Source: Chromatiales bacterium (GTDB taxonomy: Bacteria > Pseudomonadota > Gammaproteobacteria > RBG-16-57-12). From it: a stretch of DNA of 64,000 nt. The notes under the pieces are model-generated. The model was not told the DNA's origin, ran no database searches, and saw only the letters and a program-made list of their open reading frames with translations. Position 1 is the stretch's first letter. Every line of letters begins with the position of its first letter. The stretch covers positions 1-64,000 of the forward strand of contig JALSJH010000009.1 in assembly GCA_026989455.1 (NCBI GenBank), written 5' to 3'. Below, piece by piece: positions 1 through 8,266 of the stretch. The position numbers and the translations under genes are program-made.

Positions 1-144
1 GGAGATCACCCGACCGTTGTCATCAAGGAGGGTGGTCTGGGTGCGACCTTCGGGGCTGGTGCGGGTCCAGGTTTTGCTGGCGGTATCGAAGGTGTTAACG
101 GTGGCTTTGCCGTTAAGGGTGGTGGTGAGGCGGGTGTTTCTGGT
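1..144 (-). pseudogene. Rhs/YD-repeat protein fragment (runs off left edge)
   Basis: Reverse-strand translation RNTRLTTTLNGKATVNTFDTASKTWTRTSPEGRTQTTLLDDNGRVIS is typical RHS-repeat sequence; coding stops at a hairpin repeat at 142-167. Confidence 0.7.
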
Positions 145-167
145 TCCCACGGTCTTCCGTGGGAACC
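142..167. repeat. Perfect hairpin GGTTCCCACGG-TCTT-CCGTGGGAACC (REP-like)
   Basis: 11-bp perfect inverted repeat with 4-nt loop. Confidence 0.8.
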
Positions 168-193
168 CATACCACACATTATTTTTCCACCAC

Positions 194-229
194 CGTACGC
201 ATTCCCACGCAGGAGCGTGGGAACGAGAT
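194..229 (+). repeat. REP-like hairpin unit CGTACGCATTCCCACGCAGGAGCGTGGGAACGAGAT
   Basis: 9-bp stem TTCCCACGC/GCGTGGGAA; second near-identical copy at 601-636. Confidence 0.85.
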
Positions 230-380
230 ATCAAGTCATGAATGTTTTATGCTGGCTGAAATCCCCCTCATTTATTCCGAAAATAACACCAATAGAACGG
301 CTGTTACTGCGCATTTCGGAACAAATGAGAACAATTTCTTCTCAGCCTAAATTCATCCAGACTTAATCAGAGATTCCCTA
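230..380 (+). repeat. Palindromic element family 1, copy A
   Basis: Alignable over about 150 bp with 848-1008 and with the reverse complement of 47999-48163; inner inverted repeat CTCATTTATTCCGAAA...TTTCGGAACAAATGAG. Confidence 0.85.
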
Positions 381-444
381 AACGCGATAAGCCTTGCAGA
401 AAACCAGATGCGGCCCCTGCTTCGCCATCTGAAGATAGCGCCTA

Positions 445-575
445 CAAACCATTGGTTGGGATGCCGTCAACCTTTTTGCCGTCGATGAGGTGGTTGAGGG
501 TGGTGCCGTTGGGGAGGCTGGCCTGGGTGAGGGTGCTGAGGCGGCCACGGGTCGTAGCTGAAGTTAATCGCCACA
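445..575 (-). pseudogene. Second Rhs fragment, frameshifted
   Basis: Reverse strand: INFSYD (one frame), then GRLSTLTQASLPNGTTLNHLIDGKKVDGIPTNGL (another frame), Rhs-like. Confidence 0.6.
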
Positions 576-600
576 CATATAAGGGTGGCATCCCCTTTTT

Positions 601-636
601 CGTATGCATTACCACGCGGGAGCGTGGGAACGAGAT
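601..636 (+). repeat. REP-like hairpin unit, second copy
   Basis: CGTATGCATTACCACGCGGGAGCGTGGGAACGAGAT, near-identical to 194-229. Confidence 0.85.
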
Positions 637-666
637 AAATCGCCCTGACTTAGTCAGAGCTTCCCT
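637..666 (+). repeat. Internally deleted remnant of palindromic family 1
   Basis: AAATCGCCCT (internal left-arm sequence) joined directly to GACTTAGTCAGAGCTTCCCT (right end). Confidence 0.6.
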
Positions 667-847
667 AGCCGGGTATTGCATAAGTTTGCGCAAAAAATCG
701 CGTAAAATATTGGCTTTAGCGGTGAGTTTCCGAAAAAGCACCGTATCTAATGGTTTGCGCAATAGACAACGAGATTGTTTAGAGGATATGCTACCAAGAT
801 TTGGTTGCATAGCGGTAATAGCACCCCCTATGTCGAAAGACTTCTAC

Positions 848-1008
848 AGGAGACTCTAACCAAGTCATGAGTGTTTTATGCTGGCTGAAATCGCCCTCGT
901 TTATCCCGAAAACCGCACCAATAGAGCGACTATTACTGTGCATTTCGGAACAAATGAGAGCCAGTTCCTCTCAGCTTAAATTCATCCAGGCTTAATCAGA
1001 AATCCCCT
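848..1008 (+). repeat. Palindromic element family 1, copy B
   Basis: AGGAGACTCTAACCAAGTCATGAGTGTTTTATGCTGGCTGAAATCGCCCTC...TTCATCCAGGCTTAATCAGAAATCCCC; ends about 40 bp before the fkpA-like start codon. Confidence 0.85.
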
Positions 1009-1047
1009 GGGGATTATGGGTAATCAGGAAACGTTTTGGAGTGATAA

Positions 1048-1725
1048 TTGATGAAAAATAGGTTTTTTTTAGCGCTGCTGCTACTGCTCGCGCTACCACT
1101 ACAGGCAGAGGTAGTACTGGATACTCAAGATAAAAAAATTAGCTATACGGTAGGGCAGCAGATTGGGCAGCAGCTGTTGATGGAAAAGATACCGGTTGAG
1201 CGTGAGGCGCTGTTTAAGGGGATTGCTGATTTTATCGACAGCAATGAGCCGCTGTTGAACGCCTCAATACAGCAGCAAACGGTAGCCGAGTTTAGGGAGC
1301 GCAAACAACGCTTGATAGAAGAGGAGCGCCGGAGAAACCTAGTGCAGGGCCAGGCCTATATGAAGGCCAACGCGACCAAGCGGGGTGTTGAGGTAACAGA
1401 GAGCGGCCTACAGTACCGTATTATTACGCCAGGGTCGGGGCCAAAGCCAAATGCTAAAGACAGTATCCGAGTGCACTATGAAGGTCGGCTGATCGACGGC
1501 ACTGTATTTGATAACAGTTATGCCCGGGGTAGTCCGCTAGTGATGCAGGTTGAGCAAAATATGCCGGGTTGGCAGGAGGTATTGCCGTTGATGTCTGCGG
1601 GTAGCAAGTGGCAGGTGACTATTCCGGCGCACCTTGCCTACGGAGAGAAGGGCTTTGATGAGCAGATTCCACCTAACGCAGTATTAGTTTTTGATATTGA
1701 GCTTTTCGAAGTGCTAGCTCAATAG
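1048..1725 (+). CDS. FKBP-type peptidyl-prolyl cis-trans isomerase (Mip/FkpA-like, secreted)
   Basis: Signal peptide; N-terminal dimerisation-like region; GSGPKPNAKDSIRVHYEGRLIDGTVFDNSYARGSP...IPPNAVLVFDIELFEV. Confidence 0.93.
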   Translation: MMKNRFFLALLLLLALPLQAEVVLDTQDKKISYTVGQQIGQQLLMEKIPVEREALFKGIADFIDSNEPLLNASIQQQTVAEFRERKQRLIEEERRRNLVQGQAYMKANATKRGVEVTESGLQYRIITPGSGPKPNAKDSIRVHYEGRLIDGTVFDNSYARGSPLVMQVEQNMPGWQEVLPLMSAGSKWQVTIPAHLAYGEKGFDEQIPPNAVLVFDIELFEVLAQ

Positions 1726-1790
1726 CTTGTGCAGCATATGTGTTTTCTATCCGGGGATTAGGGTTTAACCTTTGGATGGTGTGTTGAGTG

Positions 1791-1830
1791 AAAGCCGGGC
1801 TGAGTGTTTCAGCCCGGCTTTTATCTTTTT
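1791..1830. terminator. Rho-independent terminator between convergent genes
   Basis: AAAGCCGGGCTGA-GTGTT-TCAGCCCGGCTTT followed by T-rich tract. Confidence 0.85.
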
Positions 1831-2661
1831 TTAGGCGCTGTTTTTTCTGGCTCGACCACTGGCAATCAGCCCCAGCAGGCCTGCCATTAGCAACATTAAT
1901 GGTGCAGGGATTGGAACGGAGCTTGCCGGAACGTCCAGCTGCAACCAATCGTTGTTACAATTCGCAACCCAGTGAAGAGAGAAGCCATCATCCATGAAAT
2001 TAGCACCGCCCAGTAGATTAAGGTCGATAACAGCGGAGATGAAGTAGTGCTCATCAGCCGCCCAGTTACCATATCCAGTACCAATTGAGTCGTAGGAGAA
2101 GCTGGTAGCTGCACCGATAAGAGTGCCTGAGGCGACGCTGGTGGGGTGGTCGGTGTCAACTAGTGGGCTGTTAGCGCCTACATAGTTACCAGCCGCATCC
2201 CAAATGCCATTATTCCAACTGCTGACGGCGTACAAATCACCCGCTAAGCCGATGCCAGCGGTTGCCGCGTTATCGGCTGTGGCGCTGGAGGTGACTACAC
2301 CAAACTCATAGTTGCTGTTGGAGCCAATATCGATAGCAATATCACCCGGAGCCCAGCCATCATTTGGGTTTTGCTCGCGCCCGGTCATGACGCCGATATA
2401 GAGGTAGTTGCTATCCCATGTGGTGTAAATGGCTTCCGCATCATAGTCTTGGCCACCGTAACCTGGGTCAAGGAAGTCAGCGTGTTGATCTTCGGTAATA
2501 TAGGTAACGGCGCTATTACCGCTGGAGAGGTCTGAGGAGTTAATCTGCCAATCACTAAAGCTATTAATGGTGGCAGCACTTGCTGGGCTGATGGCTATCA
2601 GTGCGGTACTGAAAACAGATGCGATGACTGGGTTAAGGCGTTTTGATTTGCGTTCTATCAT
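1831..2661 (-). CDS. Secreted protein with VPLPA/PEP-CTERM-like C-terminal sorting signal
   Basis: N-terminal signal peptide; C-terminus VPIPAPLMLLMAGLLGLIASGRARKNSA (motif, hydrophobic helix, basic tail). Confidence 0.8.
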   Translation of the reverse strand: MIERKSKRLNPVIASVFSTALIAISPASAATINSFSDWQINSSDLSSGNSAVTYITEDQHADFLDPGYGGQDYDAEAIYTTWDSNYLYIGVMTGREQNPNDGWAPGDIAIDIGSNSNYEFGVVTSSATADNAATAGIGLAGDLYAVSSWNNGIWDAAGNYVGANSPLVDTDHPTSVASGTLIGAATSFSYDSIGTGYGNWAADEHYFISAVIDLNLLGGANFMDDGFSLHWVANCNNDWLQLDVPASSVPIPAPLMLLMAGLLGLIASGRARKNSA

Positions 2662-2938
2662 AATTTATATCCTATTAATTATTAAACGATACTTTAATGG
2701 CTGATTACCACAATTAAAAAATATAAAGCAATTGGCGTGCCATTTTATATTTTTCAAATTTAACAGTGGGTTGTGTTTATTATTTGTTTTTTATATTTAT
2801 ATTTGTAAGGTTTTTCGACGGTGTTTTGGTGGTTATCTGTGTTGCGTGAAGTTTGGTTGGAGGTGCCTTAAAGTTGTGTAAATCCCCTGGGTATAGCCTG
2901 TATACTGTTTGACACACTCATTAGATGAAAGTAGCGCC

Positions 2939-3430
2939 ATGTCTCAGAGATTGACTCACTTCAACAATCAGGGCGATGCCCATATGGTCGATGTCGGTGC
3001 CAAGGCCATTACCCAGCGTATCGCCGTTGCCGAAGGGGCGATTATCATGCTGCCGAAAACCCTCACCATGATCCAACAACAGGGGCACAAAAAAGGTGAT
3101 GTGTTAGCAATTGCCCGTATTGCAGGCATCATGGCCGCTAAAAAAACCCCTGAGTTAATCCCGCTGGCGCATCCCATTGCGCTGAGTGGTATTAACGTAG
3201 AGTTTGAGCTGCAGGGTGATTGTGCCGTGCGCTGTCTTGCCACTGTAAAATGCAGCGGCCAAACAGGGGTGGAGATTGAAGCTCTGAACACCGTGCAGGT
3301 GGCACTGCTGACCATCTACGACATGTGTAAATCTGTGGATAAAGGCATGGAGATTGGCGGGGTTAAACTGCTCACTAAAACAGGCGGTAAATCGGCTGAC
3401 TGGTCACGAGAGAGTGAAAATGCAGATTAA
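2939..3430 (+). CDS. moaC: Cyclic pyranopterin monophosphate synthase MoaC
   Basis: [12 protein letters not shown]...[24 protein letters not shown]...[29 protein letters not shown]. Confidence 0.95.
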   Translation: MSQRLTHFNNQGDAHMVDVGAKAITQRIAVAEGAIIMLPKTLTMIQQQGHKKGDVLAIARIAGIMAAKKTPELIPLAHPIALSGINVEFELQGDCAVRCLATVKCSGQTGVEIEALNTVQVALLTIYDMCKSVDKGMEIGGVKLLTKTGGKSADWSRESENAD

Positions 3431-3656
3431 TGTAAAGTACTTTGCCAGCATGCGCGAGCGTATGGGCTGTGCCGAACAGCAAGTTCAAGTGAGTGAGTTG
3501 TCACTGACGGTTGAGAAGTTGTGGCAAGGTTATCTTGCAGATGTACCGTTACCTGTTAATACCTTAGTCGCGGTCAACATGGAGTATTGCGACCTGACAA
3601 CACCACTGGGCGAGGGCGATGAAGTAGCCTTTTTCCCGCCGGTAACCGGCGGCTAA
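3420..3656 (+). CDS. moaD: Molybdopterin synthase sulfur carrier subunit MoaD
   Basis: [16 protein letters not shown]...FFPPVTGG; C-terminal GG; overlaps moaC. Confidence 0.92.
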   Translation: MQINVKYFASMRERMGCAEQQVQVSELSLTVEKLWQGYLADVPLPVNTLVAVNMEYCDLTTPLGEGDEVAFFPPVTGG

Positions 3657-3657
3657 T

Positions 3658-4107
3658 ATGCCGGTTCTCATTAAACCCCACCGCTTTGACCCCTATGCCG
3701 CCTTGGTTGAATATCAAAAGGGGCTGCGTGCCGGTAGTTATGGTGCCGTAGTGAGTTTCGTGGGGGTAATGCGGGACTTTAACCAGGGAGGTGAGGTCTC
3801 AACCATGACCCTTGAATACTACCCTGGCATGACCGAAAAACAGATCGAACGTAGCTGCCAGATGGCACTGGAAAAGTATTCGATGGATGATGCGCTGGTA
3901 ATTCATCGGGTGGGTGAAATCACACCCGATGAACCGATTGTGCTGGTGGCGGTTTGGTCAGCCCACCGCAGCGCCGCGTTTGACGGTTGTCGCTGTATTA
4001 TCAATGACCTGAAGCAGCACGCGCCCTTCTGGAAAAGCGAGCAGGGTCAGCAAGGCACGCGCTGGGTGGCAACAAATACGCCTGATATCACAAAAGATGA
4101 CACCTGA
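3658..4107 (+). CDS. moaE: Molybdopterin synthase catalytic subunit MoaE
   Basis: GAVVSFVGVMRDFN...LEYYPGMTEKQIE...VHRVGEI..DEPIVLVAVWSAHRSAAFDGC. Confidence 0.95.
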   Translation: MPVLIKPHRFDPYAALVEYQKGLRAGSYGAVVSFVGVMRDFNQGGEVSTMTLEYYPGMTEKQIERSCQMALEKYSMDDALVIHRVGEITPDEPIVLVAVWSAHRSAAFDGCRCIINDLKQHAPFWKSEQGQQGTRWVATNTPDITKDDT

Positions 4108-4224
4108 TTACCCCTCCAGGGCAATATACCGCTCATTTCTCCCCAGAGTTCCCCTACATGCGTCTCCACACGGGCAGGGAGACGAGAAAACATCGCGCCT
4201 GTCCCTTTTTATCGCGACCGCCCG

Positions 4225-5259
4225 CTATTTTTTACAGTAACCGTTTAACTCGACATAGGCTTTGCCACTGTTGTCGCCATTGCTGTTGGCGACACTGCTG
4301 GCACCCTCCCAATATTTGGGGCCAACCCAAAAGTGGTGTTCGGCTTGCAGCTCTTGATCTTTTACCAGCGGTTCAACAGTCCACTCTTCATTGCCAATGT
4401 TGACTCTCCAGCCGCTTGGATAGGTGCAGCCGGTGCTAGGGCTTGTCCAGTGGTCGAGGATGGTGACGGTGAACTCGTCCGGCCCTAGGTTGCGGGTTTT
4501 GCCATTGGCATCGGTAACCGATGCATAGCTTTCGACTCGGTTCTGTTGGCCGTTGATGTCGTAGAGCATGATCTGGCGATCGTCATCCAGTTCAATGGCG
4601 AACCACTGCCACCCTTGTTCGATTGCTTGGTAGAGTTCGCCATATTGACGATCAAACCAACTGCTTCCCATGACTTTGTAGGATTCACCTTTGATGGTGA
4701 TGGTGCCGGTTGTCTTCATCGACTCCCGTGAGTAGTAATAGGTGAAGCCGCCAAAACGATAGGGGTGCGGCCCGCCGCCATAGTGGATTACCGGCTCTTT
4801 GTCGGCCACTAGCTGCAAATCGAGTATATAGTCGCCCACTTCGCTATGCAGGGTGTCGCTGCCACCGCCACCCACGGCGGTTACTTTGTTCTCCCCTCCA
4901 GAGCTGAGGTTGAATGCGTTGGGTACCCTTTTGGGGAGCGAAAAGGTTCTGACATGCTCTTCAAAGTGGAAGCTATTACCCTCTATGTCGGTGATGGCGG
5001 CTTGAATCAATTGATCCTTGAAGATGAAAAAGCTGTCAAAAGTGAAAAACACCACTTCAAAGCCAAATTTCCTCCCCTCTTCACTCTCTAGGTGGCCGGT
5101 CCAATACCACCACTGCACATTTTCATCTGGCAGAAAGGCATCGTCATGGGGTAGTTGCACTGGGCCGATAAGCCCTTTTTTCGGGGCGAATATCATATAG
5201 AGCACTAGCAGCAGCATAAGCAGCCAGGGGATCCAACACTGGGTGATCTTCTTCAGCAT
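4225..5259 (-). CDS. Lipocalin-like AttH/CrtC-family protein
   Basis: LPHDDAFLPDENVQWWYWTGHLESEEGRKFGFEVVFFTF...SSWFDRQYGE. Confidence 0.8.
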   Translation of the reverse strand: MLKKITQCWIPWLLMLLLVLYMIFAPKKGLIGPVQLPHDDAFLPDENVQWWYWTGHLESEEGRKFGFEVVFFTFDSFFIFKDQLIQAAITDIEGNSFHFEEHVRTFSLPKRVPNAFNLSSGGENKVTAVGGGGSDTLHSEVGDYILDLQLVADKEPVIHYGGGPHPYRFGGFTYYYSRESMKTTGTITIKGESYKVMGSSWFDRQYGELYQAIEQGWQWFAIELDDDRQIMLYDINGQQNRVESYASVTDANGKTRNLGPDEFTVTILDHWTSPSTGCTYPSGWRVNIGNEEWTVEPLVKDQELQAEHHFWVGPKYWEGASSVANSNGDNSGKAYVELNGYCKK

Positions 5260-6581
5260 TGCGTTATATTCCTTGTGGGTTGAGCGGCCAGCTGTTTTAG
5301 TGTGAGATCAAATAGCGAGTTGGCATTAAATAGTTCCAACGGGTAGCGGCTGGAATATTTTTTCTTGAGTGAGATGGCTTGGCCGTGACTGCGCAGTGCG
5401 TGTAAGACATCGCTGACCATTACCTCATCAAAAGGGCGGGCGGGCAGTAAACGTTCGCCTTTATCATTGCTGCACTCAGTAATGATGTCGGCTTGCTGGA
5501 GTGCGGATAGCAGTGCCGATACCAACGGTGTGGGGACTCCCAACTCATGGCTAATGGATTCCCTGTTATAGGGCGGTAGCTGGCGATAATGACGCTGGCT
5601 GATCAACTGTATCATCAACAAGCCGAGGTGTTCGCGATCCTGGATGCTTATGCTGGCAATATTTGCTTGCTCTGCTTGAGTGGTCGGGTGTTGAAGGTGG
5701 AAGGCGATTGAGCTGCCCACCAGTAAAATTAGCCAGCTAAGGTAGAGCCAGATAATAAATAGGATCAGCGCAGCAAAGGTGGAGTAGATTGCGGCATGTG
5801 AGGCAGAGTTTGCTACAAACGAGGCAAACAGCCAGCCACAGCTTTGCCATAATAGGGCGGCTATTAGCCCCCCTAATAGTGCCGATTTAACCTGCACTCG
5901 AGTATTTGGAATAAATAGGTAGATCAGCGTAAATGCCGTGCTAATCAATAGATAGGGGAGCAGTAGCTGGAGGTGCTGCACTAACCAGCCAATGCCGGGT
6001 TCACTGACCAGCTGTCGCATCAGGGTGGTGCTGAGCATCGAGGCGGTGATGCCGAGGGCGCTAAAAAGTAGAACCGGCCCAACAACAATAACGCTTAAAT
6101 AGTGGCCGAAACGCTGGATAAAGGGGCGTTGTTTAGTGATGTGCCAAGTGTGATTGAACGCCTGCTCGATCTTTTTCATCAATGAGATAACGGTGAAGAT
6201 CAGCAGTGCCAGCCCAAGTGATCCGAGCGCCATGGCGCGGGTGTTATCAACAAATTCGATGATGCGACTGCTGATAATCTCCCCTTGTGCGCCAAGCGGT
6301 GCTAGCAAATTCAGCAGCAGCGGCTCTAGCTGGTTATGCACACCAAAGCCTTTGAGTAGTGAAAAACTGACGGCTAGTAGAGGTACCAATGAGAGTAGCG
6401 TGGTATAAACCAAGCTCATGGCGCGCAGGTTTAACAGGCCGCTGTGAAGCTCGTTTATCACTTGGTAGGCGATGCGAAGTGCTCGAATCACCCCCGCTTT
6501 GGCGGTGGGTAACTGCTCAATGTCTGGCTGCCAGAGCCACGTCAGGAAGCGCTTGTAATGTTTGTCGACCCGCATTCGCAA
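5253..6581 (-). CDS. YihY/BrkB family inner membrane protein (UPF0761)
   Basis: AMSLVYTTLLSLVPLLAVSFSLLKGFG...multi-TM...winged-helix-like C-terminus. Confidence 0.9.
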   Translation of the reverse strand: MRMRVDKHYKRFLTWLWQPDIEQLPTAKAGVIRALRIAYQVINELHSGLLNLRAMSLVYTTLLSLVPLLAVSFSLLKGFGVHNQLEPLLLNLLAPLGAQGEIISSRIIEFVDNTRAMALGSLGLALLIFTVISLMKKIEQAFNHTWHITKQRPFIQRFGHYLSVIVVGPVLLFSALGITASMLSTTLMRQLVSEPGIGWLVQHLQLLLPYLLISTAFTLIYLFIPNTRVQVKSALLGGLIAALLWQSCGWLFASFVANSASHAAIYSTFAALILFIIWLYLSWLILLVGSSIAFHLQHPTTQAEQANIASISIQDREHLGLLMIQLISQRHYRQLPPYNRESISHELGVPTPLVSALLSALQQADIITECSNDKGERLLPARPFDEVMVSDVLHALRSHGQAISLKKKYSSRYPLELFNANSLFDLTLKQLAAQPTRNITQC

Positions 6582-6737
6582 TCTATTCTCTCAGCTGCCT
6601 ACCTTTTGAGTTTGTGTGACCCGTGTTGTAATTGCAAGGTTCCGGCGGGGGTGATTGTGTGTTGCATCACCCGATTTCGTTAAACGGGGTGAGATGATTT
6701 GTTCAGAAATCTTTAAAAATGGACGATAAAGGAGGGG

Positions 6738-7184
6738 TTATTTGCCATGTTTGGAGAGGCGCAGCAGTGCCGTTTGCAATGCGGGGTCGCTAACGCTCTC
6801 TGCGAAATTGTGTAACAGCTTGCCGGTTGTTGCAGACATTACGGCGGGCTGTGGTTTTATTTTGCGTGCTAGGTGATGGGATGGGTCAGCTTTGAATTCA
6901 ACGCGACTGATCGCCAAGCCTTGGCTGGTTAAGAGTTGCCGGATGATGGGAGCCAGATACCTTACTTTTCCGAGCCAGCTCGATGAGTCAACCACGATGG
7001 TTGCAACGCCATTTTGAATATTGGCCAGTGCGATGTGGCTGGCAATGGGTTCGCTCAGCGACTGGCGCAACCGCTTGCTTTGCTGATGCAGATAGTCAGC
7101 GTAGCCAAGGAGTGGCTGCAGGGAGGCATCGCCCTCTCTGTTGAGAATTTTGGTTGCCAGCTTGAGGCGGGTCGACTTTTTCAT
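6738..7184 (-). CDS. DUF721/DciA-like protein
   Basis: IASHIALANIQNGVATIVVDSSSWLGKVRYLAPIIRQLL; position near secA is typical. Confidence 0.75.
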   Translation of the reverse strand: MKKSTRLKLATKILNREGDASLQPLLGYADYLHQQSKRLRQSLSEPIASHIALANIQNGVATIVVDSSSWLGKVRYLAPIIRQLLTSQGLAISRVEFKADPSHHLARKIKPQPAVMSATTGKLLHNFAESVSDPALQTALLRLSKHGK

Positions 7185-7265
7185 TTGTATCTGTTGTTGC
7201 CTCTTAAGGGTGAACACAGTTAGAATCACCACAGAATTTTAGTCAAAAAAAATGAAGTGCACACT

Positions 7266-8195
7266 ATGGATATCATTTTACTAACAAAAGGCTTAAGACA
7301 GAAGGGTTCATTGAGTCTGCGTCGATGGCATGTGGCGGGTGTGGGGTTATTGGCCTTCTTGATCGTGCCGCTCGCCGCACTCTATGGTGGGTACTCGCTG
7401 GGGCAGGGAGAGGGTGCTTTAGCTCCTCACTCGATTCAGGCTGAATGGCAACAGAGTCAGCAACAGCAGCAGATGGCGCTGGCCGAGGCAAAGCAACAGG
7501 CACAAGAGAACCTTAATGTATTGGCAATAAAAGTGGGCCAGTTGCAGGCGCATATTATGCGAATTGATGCGCTGGGTGAGCGCTTAACTGAGATGGCAAA
7601 GATTGACAGTGATGAGTTTAATTTCTCAGTTGCCCCCGCCCAAGGCGGCCCTGAACGGGGCGCGATGATGCGTGATACCACGGTGGATGACTTTATTCGC
7701 TCTCTAGATGCGCTATCTCTGAAGCTGGAGCATCGAAACCAGCAGATGAACGTACTGGAAGGTCTGCTGATGAGTCGCAACCTTCAGGAGGAGGTCTCCC
7801 CCCAGGGTCGTCCTGTTATCAAAGGGTGGCTTTCATCTCATTTTGGTGAGCGTACCGATCCCTTTACGGGTAAGCTGGCGCAGCATAATGGCGTTGATTT
7901 TGCAGGGAAAGAGGGCAGTCAAGTGATCTCTGTGGCCGCTGGTGTGATCACCGCTGCGGAAAAGCGCTACGGCTACGGGAATTTGGTTGAAGTTAACCAC
8001 GGCAATGGTTACGTGACTCGTTATGGTCATAACAAATCGTTGCAGGTAAGCGTAGGCCAAGTGGTCAAAAAGGGTGAAGTGTTAGCGCTTATGGGATCAA
8101 CCGGACGTTCAACCGGTCCCCATGTCCATTTTGAGGTGTTACAAAACGGTAATCCTGTTGATCCTGCCAAGTATATTTACACAGCACGCAAATAG
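7266..8195 (+). CDS. M23 family metallopeptidase
   Basis: SSHFGERTDPFTGKLAQHNGVDFAGKEGSQVISVAAGVITAAEKRYGYGNLVEVNHGNGYVTRYGHN...GRSTGPHVHFEV. Confidence 0.93.
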   Translation: MDIILLTKGLRQKGSLSLRRWHVAGVGLLAFLIVPLAALYGGYSLGQGEGALAPHSIQAEWQQSQQQQQMALAEAKQQAQENLNVLAIKVGQLQAHIMRIDALGERLTEMAKIDSDEFNFSVAPAQGGPERGAMMRDTTVDDFIRSLDALSLKLEHRNQQMNVLEGLLMSRNLQEEVSPQGRPVIKGWLSSHFGERTDPFTGKLAQHNGVDFAGKEGSQVISVAAGVITAAEKRYGYGNLVEVNHGNGYVTRYGHNKSLQVSVGQVVKKGEVLALMGSTGRSTGPHVHFEVLQNGNPVDPAKYIYTARK

Positions 8196-8266
8196 TCTCT
8201 GACAACCCCTCTTTTTTTTGCTCTAATATGTTCCCATCCTCTAGTGGCAGTTAATGGTTTTATTCA

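Noticed and set aside
442-859. Overlapping ORFs (122 aa and 135 aa) in the repeat-rich left edge
   Set aside because: They cross hairpins, palindromic remnants and Rhs debris; no coherent protein family.
2881-2939. Moco riboswitch upstream of moaC
   Set aside because: Intergenic region is short and AT-rich without recognisable conserved Moco-motif features.
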